Notes: generated from the letters alone by a model not told the origin. A DNA stretch of 64,000 bases from Sulfurospirillum cavolei (GCF_000813325.1 NZ_BBQE01000001.1), one strand, 5' to 3'; shown: positions 34,856-44,250, numbered from the stretch's first letter. A program made the numbers and translations.

Positions 34856-35738
34856 CGATAAGTTTCTTTTCCAATCGTTCGATTTTAAAACTTTTGGCAA
34901 CGCCTGCTAGCGTATAATAGGCACGTTTACCGATACCGTAAGGTGTTTGCGGCAAAGACATGTTCTTATGCGTTTCGTAAAGCGCACGTCGCGGAAAATC
35001 AAACTCCGTGCAACCAAGACACGGCGATCCGGCTCTGGTTTTCGAACTAACGTCGTTCCAGAGTATTTTATTGCAATTGGCATGCGTATTAGGGCCCAAG
35101 CAACCGTGTTCGTAAAACATGCATCCCTCTTTTTCGCCCAACTGTTTACAATCGACTTTCCATTCGAAATATTCGTTTCGCAAACATCCGTGATGCGCCA
35201 AATAGGCAAAGATCTCTTTCGGTCGCAAGAATTCGTCCAAAAGAACCGTTTTCCCCTCTCGTAACGCCATCATCGTTTCCGCAATCCAACGCGGGTGTGC
35301 GGGACAACCGGGAATATTCACGACGTTGGATTTTTCGTCCCAATACCCGCCTTTTTCTTTAGCATTAAAGAGCGCGCCGCTAATGTGCCGAGGATCGCGT
35401 AAACGAAACATACCGCCGAAACTCGCACAGCTTCCCACGCACACGATAAAACGCGCTTTGTTCGCGAGCGGTTCCAAAATTTCGGGAAACGAACGCCCAA
35501 AACGCTGTAGATAACGCGCTTCTTTCGTAAACGCACCCTCAACGATCAGAAAATCGAACGCCTCGGGTTTGTCTAAAAGCGATTCTAAGGTGTGTGCTGT
35601 AAATAACAAAGGATGGTAGAGCATTTCAAAAGAGGCGGCAAAAAGTGCCATGTTCGAATAATTCAAAAAAGAGTGGCTATTACCGTTACATGTAATGCCT
35701 TGAATCCAAATAACCGTTGATTTTGTATTCGGTTTCAC
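34842..35738 (-). CDS. Cytoplasmic NiFe hydrogenase small subunit with altered proximal-cluster motif
   Basis: 298 residues from GTG 35738, which overlaps the tetR stop as GTGA; a longer ATG start at 35789 lies wholly inside tetR. There is no Tat signal and no C-terminal anchor, so it is cytoplasmic. Cluster motifs VGSCASFGG, PGCPAHP, HHGC, CLGPNTHANC and SPCLGCTEFDF are intact. The first motif reads ITCNGNS instead of xCTGCS, so the second proximal Cys (about residue 20) is Asn. The codons of this motif coincide with a perfect TTACATGTAA element. Confidence 0.88.
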   Translation of the reverse strand: MKPNTKSTVIWIQGITCNGNSHSFLNYSNMALFAASFEMLYHPLLFTAHTLESLLDKPEAFDFLIVEGAFTKEARYLQRFGRSFPEILEPLANKARFIVCVGSCASFGGMFRLRDPRHISGALFNAKEKGGYWDEKSNVVNIPGCPAHPRWIAETMMALREGKTVLLDEFLRPKEIFAYLAHHGCLRNEYFEWKVDCKQLGEKEGCMFYEHGCLGPNTHANCNKILWNDVSSKTRAGSPCLGCTEFDFPRRALYETHKNMSLPQTPYGIGKRAYYTLAGVAKSFKIERLEKKLIDEDH

Positions 35739-36331
35739 GGTTGCTTTAAGGCATTGTAGATGTTCAATGCAATATCGTCGATATAACAATTGATATTTTT
35801 ATCTAAAACGCCCTCTCCGTTTAAAAAGACGAAACCGCCCAAGTAGCCCATAAAAAGACCGAAAGCCGAAAAAAAGTCTTGATTGCGAAGTTCGCCGCAT
35901 GCAACGCCTTCCTCGAAAAAAATCATCAACTCCGTGACAAACGCCGATACGCAGAGCATTCCTTCGCACCCGTCTTTAAAAACTTCTCTGTTGGCAATAT
36001 AAACACGTAAAAAGTAGTTGATGTGTTGCGGTTTGGAAGACGCTATCTCAAAATAGAGCGAAACGATCTTACGAATCTTTTCTTGAACGCTGCATGTCTC
36101 TTCGTTAACACGCCTGATTTCCGCACCTAAAATGTCCGAAGAGTATTTAATAATCTCTTTGGCCAAAATCTCTTTAGAAGAAAAGTAATTGTAAATATTT
36201 CCGACGCTCATATCGATTGCTTTCGCAATATCGGGGATCGTCGTCGAATAGAAACCTCGACTAGCAAAAAGCATCAAGGCGGCTTCTAAAATTTTTTCGC
36301 TTTTTTTACTTTTTTTATCCACGATACCCAT
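35735..36331 (-). CDS. TetR-family regulator upstream of the cytoplasmic hydrogenase
   Basis: 198 residues. N-terminal HTH (ASRGFYSTTIPDIAKAIDMSVGNIYNYFSSKEIL, about 23-56) is typical TetR. The C-terminal ligand domain has several Cys and long helices. Its stop overlaps the GTG start of the hydrogenase small subunit, so the three genes form one unit. It may control them in response to an unknown ligand. The divergent gene at 36428 shares the upstream region. Confidence 0.88.
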   Translation of the reverse strand: MGIVDKKSKKSEKILEAALMLFASRGFYSTTIPDIAKAIDMSVGNIYNYFSSKEILAKEIIKYSSDILGAEIRRVNEETCSVQEKIRKIVSLYFEIASSKPQHINYFLRVYIANREVFKDGCEGMLCVSAFVTELMIFFEEGVACGELRNQDFFSAFGLFMGYLGGFVFLNGEGVLDKNINCYIDDIALNIYNALKQP

Positions 36332-36391
36332 CCTTCAAAATACGCTTCGTTTATTCTAACATATTATTAATCTTTATTTAAAATTTTTGAC

Positions 36392-36397
36392 TATAAT
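36392..36397 (+). promoter_or_regulatory. -10 box for the TerB-like gene
   Basis: Perfect TATAAT 30 bp before the GTG start at 36428, in the 96-bp divergent gap with the TetR gene. No good -35 is visible. AAAAGGAG at 36414-36421 is the ribosome site. Confidence 0.45.
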
Positions 36398-36427
36398 TTC
36401 GCTATTTCTTACCAAAAGGAGTCCAAT

Positions 36428-36826
36428 GTGTTACTGATGAAATTACGTGCCGAAGAGAAATTTGCTTTTTTACAACTGGCGCAATACGTCGCAAAACTCG
36501 ACGGCGAATACGGACTAAAAGAGAGAGAAGTCGTAGAAGAATACTGCACGGAAATGGGAATTGAAAACGTTGAAATAGAGTTAAACGCCTTTGATTTGGA
36601 CGCGATCTTAAACCTGTTTTTATCGCCTAAAAATCAAAAAATCGCTATGTTGGCATTGCTGGTTTTAGTGCATATCGACGATCGCTACGGTATTAACGAA
36701 CATAAAGTTATCTCAAAAATCGCTCAAACGTTTCATATCGACGATAAGACCTTACACCTTTTTTCAATGTGGGGGAAAATGGGATCGGCATTGTACGAGC
36801 AAGCACTCAGTTTTGTGGAAAAATAG
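36428..36826 (+). CDS. TerB-like helical protein
   Basis: 132 residues. GTG at 36428 is at ideal distance from AAGGAG; the alternative ATG 36437 drops three residues. The protein is almost all helix with two repeats containing acidic DGEYGLKEREVVEEY and DDRYGINEHKVISKI, which resemble the Asp/Glu metal-binding loops of TerB/DnaJ-associated domains. I infer a small cytoplasmic TerB-like protein. Function unknown. It ends in a terminator shared with pgi. Confidence 0.6.
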   Translation: MLLMKLRAEEKFAFLQLAQYVAKLDGEYGLKEREVVEEYCTEMGIENVEIELNAFDLDAILNLFLSPKNQKIAMLALLVLVHIDDRYGINEHKVISKIAQTFHIDDKTLHLFSMWGKMGSALYEQALSFVEK

Positions 36827-36848
36827 TGTCGGGAAAATCTCCCGACAC
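36826..36848. terminator. Shared terminator between the TerB-like gene and pgi
   Basis: GTGTCGGGA / TCCCGACAC, a perfect 9-bp GC-rich stem with AAATC loop in the 27-bp convergent gap. The first stem base is the last base of the stop codon. Confidence 0.8.
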
Positions 36849-36853
36849 GGTAT

Positions 36854-38113
36854 TTAACGTATTTTTTTAAGACGTTTTTCTTCGATCAATTTACCTTTTA
36901 AGATACGCTTTCCGTCTTCGACGCCGGGTTGGTCGTAAGCGTTAACATCCATCATTTGACCGACGATCGAGGTTAAAAGCTCATAATAGAAAATCAATTT
37001 TCCCATATTCTCTTCGTCGATATGTTGCATCGTGATCGTATCGACGGGGATATCTTTTTTATCGAGCAACGCTTCAATCGTAGAATCGGCTTGCATGTTA
37101 ATCAAATCACAAAAAGCGATACCGTTCATCAAATCCAAATCTTCAAGCTCTTTGAGGGTAATGGACGGAATCTTAATCTTATCGTCAAAATTTTCGACTT
37201 TTAAAACCGTGACGCTTTTATCGCGAAGTCCTTCGACGATGAGCTGCAAAAAGGAGTGTTGGTCTTTAGGTCCGATCAAACCGACCGGCGTTAAACCGAC
37301 GTTAAAGCTGCTATGGCGTTGTTTTTTTCCTAAACTCTCGCCCCACAGTTGCACGTACCAATCCGTAAAATAATCCAAACTCTCCGAATAGGCAAATAAC
37401 GTATTGATATTATAGTTCATCGAATTTTTGGCGTAATAGGTCGCTTTTTTCAACAAGGTCTCTTTGATGTATCCGTCTTCGAAGAAGCTTTGTTTAATGG
37501 CTTTGGCACCGTCAAGCAAACGTTGAACGTCTACGCCTGCCAATAAAAGCGGAGCCAAACCCGCCGCGGAAAGTACGGAGTAACGTCCTCCGACATTGAC
37601 CGGAATATGTAAAACAAACGCTTTAAGCGATTTGGCGTGTGCTTCGAGTTTAGAACCGACGTCGGTTACGAACGTAAAGCGGTAATCCAAGCTAATTTCT
37701 TTGGCTTTCAGCAAGGAAAGGACGTATTTGTATACGGAAATGGTTTCGATCGTGCTTCCGGACTTGCTGATGACAAAAAAGTGCGTGTTTTTGATGTCGA
37801 GTTTATTTAAGGTTGAACGAATCGACGCGGGATCGGTACTTTCGAAGAAATGCAAGCGTTTATCGAAATCGCGAATTCCTTGTAAGACTCTAAAAATAGC
37901 TTTAGGACCCAAAGAACTTCCGCCGATACCGATAATGGCAATGTCTTTAATCGCATTGTCGTCGTTTTTGGAGCGAAACTCTTCCAAGTACGCTTCAAGA
38001 TAACTAATATCTTGCTCGGGCAATGCATAATAGCCGATGTTTTTTTGTTCTTCGACGATTTTTTCAAAGATGCCTTCTTCGACTTTTATATTGAAATAAA
38101 GCGAGTTTTTCAA
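36854..38113 (-). CDS. pgi: Glucose-6-phosphate isomerase
   Basis: 419 residues, shorter than the 550-residue E. coli type but usual for this group. Signatures: IGIGGSSLGPKAIF, FVISKSGSTIETIS, GGRYSVLSAAGL and the EGLRDKSVTVLKV region. It interconverts glucose-6-phosphate and fructose-6-phosphate in gluconeogenesis and glycolysis. It stands alone on the minus strand; its upstream region is shared with ygiQ. Confidence 0.95.
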   Translation of the reverse strand: MKNSLYFNIKVEEGIFEKIVEEQKNIGYYALPEQDISYLEAYLEEFRSKNDDNAIKDIAIIGIGGSSLGPKAIFRVLQGIRDFDKRLHFFESTDPASIRSTLNKLDIKNTHFFVISKSGSTIETISVYKYVLSLLKAKEISLDYRFTFVTDVGSKLEAHAKSLKAFVLHIPVNVGGRYSVLSAAGLAPLLLAGVDVQRLLDGAKAIKQSFFEDGYIKETLLKKATYYAKNSMNYNINTLFAYSESLDYFTDWYVQLWGESLGKKQRHSSFNVGLTPVGLIGPKDQHSFLQLIVEGLRDKSVTVLKVENFDDKIKIPSITLKELEDLDLMNGIAFCDLINMQADSTIEALLDKKDIPVDTITMQHIDEENMGKLIFYYELLTSIVGQMMDVNAYDQPGVEDGKRILKGKLIEEKRLKKIR

Positions 38114-38230
38114 ACGAATCCTCCGTAAAAATAAGTAGAGCGATATTACTACGATGCATCTTAAAAAAAGCCAAACGCAATAGGAAATTCGTTATAGTTC
38201 GATAAACTATTTTTAGCCCTGAGGAGCCCT

Positions 38231-39946
38231 ATGTTTTTACCCACAACGCCTGAAGAGATTCGTGAACGAGGTTGGCAACAATGCGATGTCATTTTGATCA
38301 CGTCCGATGCCTATATCGATAGCCCTTATATGGGGGTGTCCGTTGTGGGCAGGGTGTTGGAAAAAGCAGGCTATAAAGTCGGCATTATCGCTCAACCGGA
38401 CGTCAAAAGCGCTGCCGACATCACGCGGCTGGGAGAGCCGAAACTCTTTTGGGGCGTAAGCGGCGGAAGCGTGGATTCGATGGTCTCTAACTATACCGCG
38501 ACGAAGAAATTTAGAAACTCCGACGACTATACGCCCGGCGGCATCAATAACAAACGACCCGATCGCGCGAGTCTTGTGTACGTTAATCTTATCCGACAAC
38601 ACTTTAAAAACACCGTACCGATTATGCTAGGCGGTATCGAAGCGAGCTTGAGACGGGTCAGTCACTACGATTTTTGGTCGAACGCCGTTCGAAAACCCAT
38701 TTTATTCGATGCCAAAGCCGATTATCTGCTTTACGGTATGAGCGATCTTAGCGTCGTCGAATTTGCCGATGCCCTAAAACAAGGCATTTCACCCTTACAT
38801 GTAAGAGGACTTTGTTACATCGCGAAAGAGCCGAAAACCGAGTATCTTCAACTCCCTAGCCACGAAGAAGTCATCAACGATAAGCTGAAATTCATGGATA
38901 TGTTTGATCTCTTTTACCACAATAACGATCCGATTTCCGCCAAAGGGTTATGCCAAAAAGTCGATACGCGCTATTGGATTCAAAATCCTCCCGCCTATTA
39001 CCTCACGACCGCGCAGATGGATGAAATCAGCGCGCTTCCTTTTATGCGCGATGCACACCCGTATTATAAAAAACAAGGGCATATCAAAGCGTTGGAGACC
39101 ATCAAATTTTCCATCAACACCCATCAAGGCTGTTACGGCGAATGCAGTTTTTGTGCTATCAGCGTTCATCAAGGAAGAACCATTCGAAGCCGCTCGGAAG
39201 AGTCCATTCTCAAAGAAGCCAAACTGTTTACCACGTATAAGGATTTTAAAGGCGTTATCTCCGATTTAGGAGGACCGACGGCTAACATGTACGGATATGA
39301 GTGTTCGAAAAAGCTCTCCAAAGGAACCTGTGAAGACAAAAGCTGTATGTTCCCCAAGCTCTGCCCTGCCCTCAAACCGACCCATAAAAAACAAATCGAT
39401 CTTTTGCGCAAAGTGCGAGCACTTCCGGGTATTAAAAAAGCGTTTGTGGCTTCAGGCATTCGCTACGACCTGATCAGCGAAGATAAAGCATACGGGTACG
39501 AATACCTCAAAGAGATCGTCGAACACCATTTAAGCGGACAGATGAAAATCGCGCCCGAGCATATCGACGACGAGATTTTGGCACTAATGGGAAAACCCGG
39601 CAAAGACTCCTTGGTCACGTTCAAAGCACTTTTCGACAAACTAACCAAAGAATCGGGGAAAAAGCAATTTTTAACCTACTACTTGATTGCCGCGCATCCG
39701 GGGTGCGAAGAAAAGCATATGCACTCTTTGAAAAATTTTGCTTCTAACGTACTCAAAATCAATCCCGAACAAGCACAAATCTTTACGCCGACGCCTTCGA
39801 CGTATGCGACTTTGATGTATTATACGGGCTTGCATCCGATCACTCGGAAACCGATTTTCGTCGAAAAAGAGATGCACAAAAAAGAGCGCCAAAAAGAGAT
39901 TGTCGTCGCCAAAGAGAAAAAATATCATAGCGGATTTGACAGCTAA
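38231..39946 (+). CDS. ygiQ: YgiQ-family radical SAM protein
   Basis: 571 residues. The radical SAM motif is GCYGECSFCAI (CxxxCxxC), followed by SVHQGRTIRSRSEESIL. An N-terminal domain with SPYMGVSVVGRVLEKAGYKVGIIAQPD matches YgiQ/UPF0313. The protein is shorter than the E. coli one (about 739) because the extended C-terminus is missing. Its substrate is unknown; it binds a 4Fe-4S cluster and SAM. GAGGAG precedes the ATG. A perfect TTACATGTAA lies in the gene (38796-38805). Confidence 0.9.
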   Translation: MFLPTTPEEIRERGWQQCDVILITSDAYIDSPYMGVSVVGRVLEKAGYKVGIIAQPDVKSAADITRLGEPKLFWGVSGGSVDSMVSNYTATKKFRNSDDYTPGGINNKRPDRASLVYVNLIRQHFKNTVPIMLGGIEASLRRVSHYDFWSNAVRKPILFDAKADYLLYGMSDLSVVEFADALKQGISPLHVRGLCYIAKEPKTEYLQLPSHEEVINDKLKFMDMFDLFYHNNDPISAKGLCQKVDTRYWIQNPPAYYLTTAQMDEISALPFMRDAHPYYKKQGHIKALETIKFSINTHQGCYGECSFCAISVHQGRTIRSRSEESILKEAKLFTTYKDFKGVISDLGGPTANMYGYECSKKLSKGTCEDKSCMFPKLCPALKPTHKKQIDLLRKVRALPGIKKAFVASGIRYDLISEDKAYGYEYLKEIVEHHLSGQMKIAPEHIDDEILALMGKPGKDSLVTFKALFDKLTKESGKKQFLTYYLIAAHPGCEEKHMHSLKNFASNVLKINPEQAQIFTPTPSTYATLMYYTGLHPITRKPIFVEKEMHKKERQKEIVVAKEKKYHSGFDS

Positions 39947-39969
39947 AAACCGACATGTAAGGATTTTTG

Positions 39970-40281
39970 ATGAGCGTATTATTGGAAATGAGTATGTTCC
40001 CGTTGGAAGGAAGCGGTTCAAAAAGCGCATTTGTCGCAAAGATTATCGATCAAATCGATCAAAGCGGTTTTGCCTATAAACTCACGCCGATGAGTACGGT
40101 CGTGGAAACGTCTACGATGCAAGAAGCCTTGTCGCTTGTCGAGCAAGCGTACGAATGTCTGGAAGAATGCGAACGCGTATATGCATGTTTAAAATTTGAC
40201 ATTCGCAAAAACCGAGAAGACGGGATGCATCAAAAAATCGCTTCCGTTCAAAAAAAATTAAATCGCCCTATCAACGCCTAA
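39970..40281 (+). CDS. MTH1187/YkoF-type thiamine-binding-like protein
   Basis: 103 residues from ATG 39970 (AAGGA upstream; a TTG at 39967 is less likely). The MSVLLEMSMFPLEGSGSKSAFVAKII...YKLTPMSTVVET pattern is the DUF77/UPF0045 ferredoxin-like fold, whose members bind thiamine-type compounds and form tetramers. A specific role cannot be derived. It lies 23 bp after ygiQ and may share its transcript. Confidence 0.85.
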   Translation: MSVLLEMSMFPLEGSGSKSAFVAKIIDQIDQSGFAYKLTPMSTVVETSTMQEALSLVEQAYECLEECERVYACLKFDIRKNREDGMHQKIASVQKKLNRPINA

Positions 40282-40334
40282 AGTAAACTCAATTTACGTC
40301 GATTTGGTTGTACCATAGTCAAAGGGGCATTGCT

Positions 40335-40862
40335 ATGCAATCACAATCGATCAATACCACTAATTACAGTTACAACAGTCTTGGATTTTCACTCCAAACC
40401 AGTAGCGGCGACGTCATCGACCTTAACATGTACGACGAGCGTTCCGCTTCGATTTCACAAGAACAAAGCGGCGGTACGCAAAATACGATGCTCTCGCTTT
40501 CACACGCTTACGGCTACAATTTTCACTACGAAGGCGACGGAATCGACGAAAACGATCAAAAAGAGATCGATGCGGCGATGCAGCTCATTCAACCGCAAAT
40601 CGACGAGTACCTTTCCAACGTTCAAAAAAGCTCTGAAACGGTCACGCTCGCATCCGCTATCAATACCGCTTACGAAGTCAATCAAACTTTGCCGAACGCC
40701 AAAGATCAAAATACACAAAATTATACTAATAATTCTTTGTTAAAAATGATCGATCATATGATGGAACAAGCGGATAAACAGAACGAAAAGGTGCTAGAGG
40801 GAGCACAAAAGCTCTTCGAAAGCGTCCTCAAACAACAAAAAGGCTTTGAGCTTTACGTCTAA
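40335..40862 (+). CDS. Unknown protein, Gln/Asn/Ser-rich N-terminus
   Basis: 175 residues from ATG 40335 with AAAGGGG upstream; a longer reading from 40308 lacks a ribosome site. The N-terminal half is rich in Ser/Asn/Gln (NTTNYSYNSLGFSLQTSSGDVIDLNMYD), and the second half is helical with charged and Met-rich segments. No signal peptide or membrane segment. The composition resembles the axial or rod-associated proteins of flagellar systems or small secreted proteins, but I do not recognise the family. A terminator overlaps its 3' end. Confidence 0.6.
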   Translation: MQSQSINTTNYSYNSLGFSLQTSSGDVIDLNMYDERSASISQEQSGGTQNTMLSLSHAYGYNFHYEGDGIDENDQKEIDAAMQLIQPQIDEYLSNVQKSSETVTLASAINTAYEVNQTLPNAKDQNTQNYTNNSLLKMIDHMMEQADKQNEKVLEGAQKLFESVLKQQKGFELYV

Positions 40863-40876
40863 GCTTCGCCTTTTTG
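40837..40876 (+). terminator. Terminator overlapping the stop of the unknown gene
   Basis: AAAAAGGC ... GCCTTTTT (40837-40844 and 40868-40875), with inner pairing GAGCTT/AAGCTT, encloses the stop codon and ends in five T residues: a good intrinsic terminator. Confidence 0.75.
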
Positions 40877-40913
40877 GATTCATTTTTCCTTTAGCGTATC
40901 ACCTGACATTGCA

Positions 40914-40943
40914 TTGACATTCTCTCGCTATTTTCTATATAAT
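40914..40943 (+). promoter_or_regulatory. Strong sigma-70 promoter for the PhnD-like / GGDEF-EAL pair
   Basis: TTGACA (40914-40919) and TATAAT (40938-40943) are both perfect, 18 bp apart. The GTG start at 40975 follows AAAAGGTGATATTTA. Confidence 0.8.
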
Positions 40944-40974
40944 TCGCGATAGTGTGACAAAAAGGTGATATTTA

Positions 40975-41802
40975 GTGTTTAATTTTAAGTTTATTTCGAT
41001 TGTGTTTTTCAGTATAGCTTCTGCGCTTTTTGCCCAAGAAATAGAGAGTCTCAAAATAGGAATCGCACCACATTCCTCCGCTCGTATTATCTATGACGCA
41101 CATCGCGATCTAAAAACGTTTTTAGAACATTATTTCAATCGACCCGTACAAATTTTAAGTGCAAAAACGTTTAGCGATTTTGCCGATACTTGCGATCAGG
41201 GCAACACCTACGATTTGATTATTACGTCACCGAATTTAGCTTATTTGGCGCAACACCAAGCGCATTACGTACCTTTAATGACATACACCAAAGGCTTGGA
41301 GACGATTATTTTAAGCAAAACCTCTTCTTTGCTGAAAGATCATCCCAAAACCGTTAAAATAGCAGGACAAGACCCCGTCTCCTATGCAACGCTCTGCGGC
41401 GAAGAGTGGCTAGAACAACAAGGTTACGTTCCGGGCAAAAATTTAATTTACAGTTATTACATCAGCGCTTCGGACAGTTTAGCGACATTGTTACTTAAAA
41501 ACCAAGTCGATCTCATTATTATTTCGTTACCTAATTATTTGAGACTGGATCAAGAATTGCAAAATCAACTTTTCGTCGTCTACCATAGCTCTCCCAAACC
41601 GGGTCGTATCTTTTTAGCCAAGGACTCAAAGGGGATTACGATCGAAGAGTGGCGCAATGCGTTGGTCGCTTTTTCCCAAAGTCAAGAAGGCGCACGGCAT
41701 CTTAAGGCTACGAAATTGGAGGGTTTTGAAATGCTTGAGCCTCATGCGTTAGACACACTACGCGCTATAGCCCAAAAAACCTCTTCGCGATTAACGCATT
41801 AA
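40975..41802 (+). CDS. PhnD-like phosphonate/phosphite-type binding protein
   Basis: 275 residues starting with GTG and a signal peptide ending near FAQ (residue 21). The body (LKIGIAPHSSARIIYDAHRDLKTFLEHYF..VQILSAKTFSDFAD) is the PhnD/SsuA_3-type periplasmic binding fold. It is not followed by ABC transporter genes but, 6 bp later, by a membrane GGDEF-EAL protein. That pairing suggests the binding protein is a periplasmic sensor partner for cyclic-di-GMP signalling. Ligand unknown. Confidence 0.82.
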   Translation: MFNFKFISIVFFSIASALFAQEIESLKIGIAPHSSARIIYDAHRDLKTFLEHYFNRPVQILSAKTFSDFADTCDQGNTYDLIITSPNLAYLAQHQAHYVPLMTYTKGLETIILSKTSSLLKDHPKTVKIAGQDPVSYATLCGEEWLEQQGYVPGKNLIYSYYISASDSLATLLLKNQVDLIIISLPNYLRLDQELQNQLFVVYHSSPKPGRIFLAKDSKGITIEEWRNALVAFSQSQEGARHLKATKLEGFEMLEPHALDTLRAIAQKTSSRLTH

Positions 41803-41808
41803 CGATCG

Positions 41809-44250
41809 ATGAAGCTCTCTCTTGCATGGAAATGGCTTATTGCCGCCTTACTCATCGAAAGCGTGATGCTTTCTATCCTTGTTTACCGTAACGTTGAACA
41901 ATTAAGCGACAATTTATTACGACAAACCGACCAACGGCTTCAAGCCGAAAAAGTCCTTTTACAAAGTGCATTGATCGCCCCGTTCGTTCAAAACGACTAT
42001 GCAACCATTCAAGCGATTTTAGAAGAGTCGTACCAAAAGCTTAATATGCTCTATTTGGTTGCGCTTGATCTCCAACATACGCCGATCGCAAGTGTCGGAG
42101 CGGTCGACTTAAATGCTCTTCAAACGCTTCGAAATACACCGCTAAATGCACAAAGCGTTCAAGAACCCACGTATGATACTTCCATCGATCTGATGATTTC
42201 CGATCAAAAAATCGGCTCGCTTCGCGTCGGAATTTCTACGGAGTTCTACCAAACGGAACGTCGTTCGATGATGATCAAAAGTATCGCCATCGCCTTGGTC
42301 GAATTGCTTTTATCCGCCTTAATTCTCAATTTACTTGCCCGTTGGATCAATCAAAATCTCATCAAACTTACCCAGAGCGCGCAAGCGATAGCTGAAGGCA
42401 ATTACTCCAAGCGCGTTGAATTGAGCCATGACAAGGAAATCTCAAAGCTCGCAACCGCGTTTAATGCGATGGCGCAGAGTATTCAAGAACGTATTGCGAC
42501 GCTAGAACAACTTCATATGAAAGAGCAATCTTTAAGCAAACAATTAGAGTACAACGCTTATTACGACGTTTTAACCCATCTTCCCAATCGCGTTTTACTT
42601 GCCGATCGATTGCATCAAGCACTTCTCAAAGCCGACCAAAGCGGCCAGCTAGTCGGCGTTATTTATCTGGATCTTGACGGTTTTAAATCCGTAAACGATA
42701 CCTACGGTCACTTTACGGGAGATCAACTTTTGGTCGTCGTCGCGCAAAAGATGCAACATGTCATGCACGAAAACGATACGATCGCACGAATCGGAGGCGA
42801 CGAATTTGTCATTGTCCTTCAAAGTATCGACGAAGCGTATGCGTGCCAGATAGTTTTGGAACGCTTGCTCAAAACCCTATCCGCACCCGTACTTTTAGGC
42901 GATATAAAACTTTCGATCTCATGCAGTATCGGCGTGACGCTCTATCCTATGGATAACCATGACGCGGAACAACTAATACGCCATGCCGATCAAGCGATGT
43001 ATATCGCCAAGCAATCCGGTAAAAACCGGTATCACTTTTTTGACTTCAACGAAAGCAGGCTCTTAAAAGCCATGAACGACGATCTAAGCGCAATTGCGCA
43101 AGGATTAAAACGTGAAGAGTTTGTGCTTTATTACCAACCCAAAGTCAACATGCAAACGGGTGCTATCGTCGGCGTCGAAGCGTTAATTCGTTGGGAACAT
43201 CCTCAAAAAGGTCTTTTGTTACCGATGACGTTTATCCCGTTGATCGAACACCATCCTCTCATCGTAAAACTCGGAGAATGGGTTATCAGCCAAGTATTAT
43301 GGCAACTTAGGGAATGGAATACTAAAGGACTCTTTCTTCCCGTTAGCATCAATATCAGCGCGTATCAACTTCAAGAAGAGACGTTTTTGGAACGTTTAAA
43401 AATTTTATGGGAAGATTACGCGGATATTTTACCCGATCAGTTAGAAATCGAAATATTGGAAACCAGCGCACTCGAAGAGATTGAGCGCGTTTCACACATT
43501 ATTCACGAATGCGCCGCTATGGGAATTCACTTTGCGCTGGACGATTTTGGAACGGGTTATTCCACGTTAATGCACCTTAAAAAATTGCCCGCAAAAATTT
43601 TGAAGATGGATAAAAGCTTCATCGCCGATATGGTTGCTAATCCGGAAGACCTGACTATCGTAGAGGGTGTGATCGGATTGGCAAAATCGTTTCATAAAAA
43701 CATTATCGCCGAAGGGGTCGAGAGTGTCGAACACGGTATCTTTTTATTGCTACAAGGATGTCAATACGCCCAAGGATACGGAATTGCACGACCGATGAAC
43801 GCCGATCAACTTGTCCAATGGATCGCCGATCCCCAATCCATGAAAGACAATTTACGCATATGGCGACGTTACGGCTACGACTCGGAGGCCCTTCCTTGGC
43901 TTTACGCGCTTTGTGAGCATAATGCATGGATCAACGATTTAAAAGATTTCATCGACAATGTCAAACCGACACCGCCTGAAATCAGTGCCGATTTATGCTA
44001 CTTCGGAAAATGGCTACACGAAAAACCTTTCCATGCGTATCGTGAAAAAGCATGGTTTCGCAAATTTGAAACCCTTCATAAGCATCTTCATCGTCTCGCC
44101 AAAGAACTTTTAGAAGCTAGAATGCTCGAATCGCACGAGTCGCTTTGCGCACGAATAGAAAAGATAGAAACGCTGCATCAAGAGATGGTTAAATCGATTT
44201 TTCTACACATTCGTCAAGAGATTAAACGAACCCTACCGAAGGCTTCTTAA
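41809..44250 (+). CDS. Membrane GGDEF-EAL protein with C-terminal CZB-like zinc-sensing domain
   Basis: 813 residues: TM1 about 8-25, periplasmic domain to about 155, TM2 about 158-180, HAMP about 182-235, GGDEF domain with intact RIGGDEF (329-333), EAL domain with intact VEALIRWEHP (EAL 457-459) and DDFGTGYST. The tail (about 700-800) has His (704) in HNAWINDLKDF, CYFGKW (Cys 730) and HKHLHRLAKELL, the layout of chemoreceptor zinc-binding (CZB) domains. Both catalytic motifs are intact, so it may make or break c-di-GMP. No recognisable ribosome site; translation is coupled to the upstream binding-protein gene. Confidence 0.9.
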   Translation: MKLSLAWKWLIAALLIESVMLSILVYRNVEQLSDNLLRQTDQRLQAEKVLLQSALIAPFVQNDYATIQAILEESYQKLNMLYLVALDLQHTPIASVGAVDLNALQTLRNTPLNAQSVQEPTYDTSIDLMISDQKIGSLRVGISTEFYQTERRSMMIKSIAIALVELLLSALILNLLARWINQNLIKLTQSAQAIAEGNYSKRVELSHDKEISKLATAFNAMAQSIQERIATLEQLHMKEQSLSKQLEYNAYYDVLTHLPNRVLLADRLHQALLKADQSGQLVGVIYLDLDGFKSVNDTYGHFTGDQLLVVVAQKMQHVMHENDTIARIGGDEFVIVLQSIDEAYACQIVLERLLKTLSAPVLLGDIKLSISCSIGVTLYPMDNHDAEQLIRHADQAMYIAKQSGKNRYHFFDFNESRLLKAMNDDLSAIAQGLKREEFVLYYQPKVNMQTGAIVGVEALIRWEHPQKGLLLPMTFIPLIEHHPLIVKLGEWVISQVLWQLREWNTKGLFLPVSINISAYQLQEETFLERLKILWEDYADILPDQLEIEILETSALEEIERVSHIIHECAAMGIHFALDDFGTGYSTLMHLKKLPAKILKMDKSFIADMVANPEDLTIVEGVIGLAKSFHKNIIAEGVESVEHGIFLLLQGCQYAQGYGIARPMNADQLVQWIADPQSMKDNLRIWRRYGYDSEALPWLYALCEHNAWINDLKDFIDNVKPTPPEISADLCYFGKWLHEKPFHAYREKAWFRKFETLHKHLHRLAKELLEARMLESHESLCARIEKIETLHQEMVKSIFLHIRQEIKRTLPKAS

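Noticed and set aside
38193..38215. Hairpin ATAGTT/AACTAT followed by T-run before ygiQ (attenuator?)
   Set aside because: Only a 6-bp AT-rich stem; could equally be part of a promoter. Not strong enough to list.
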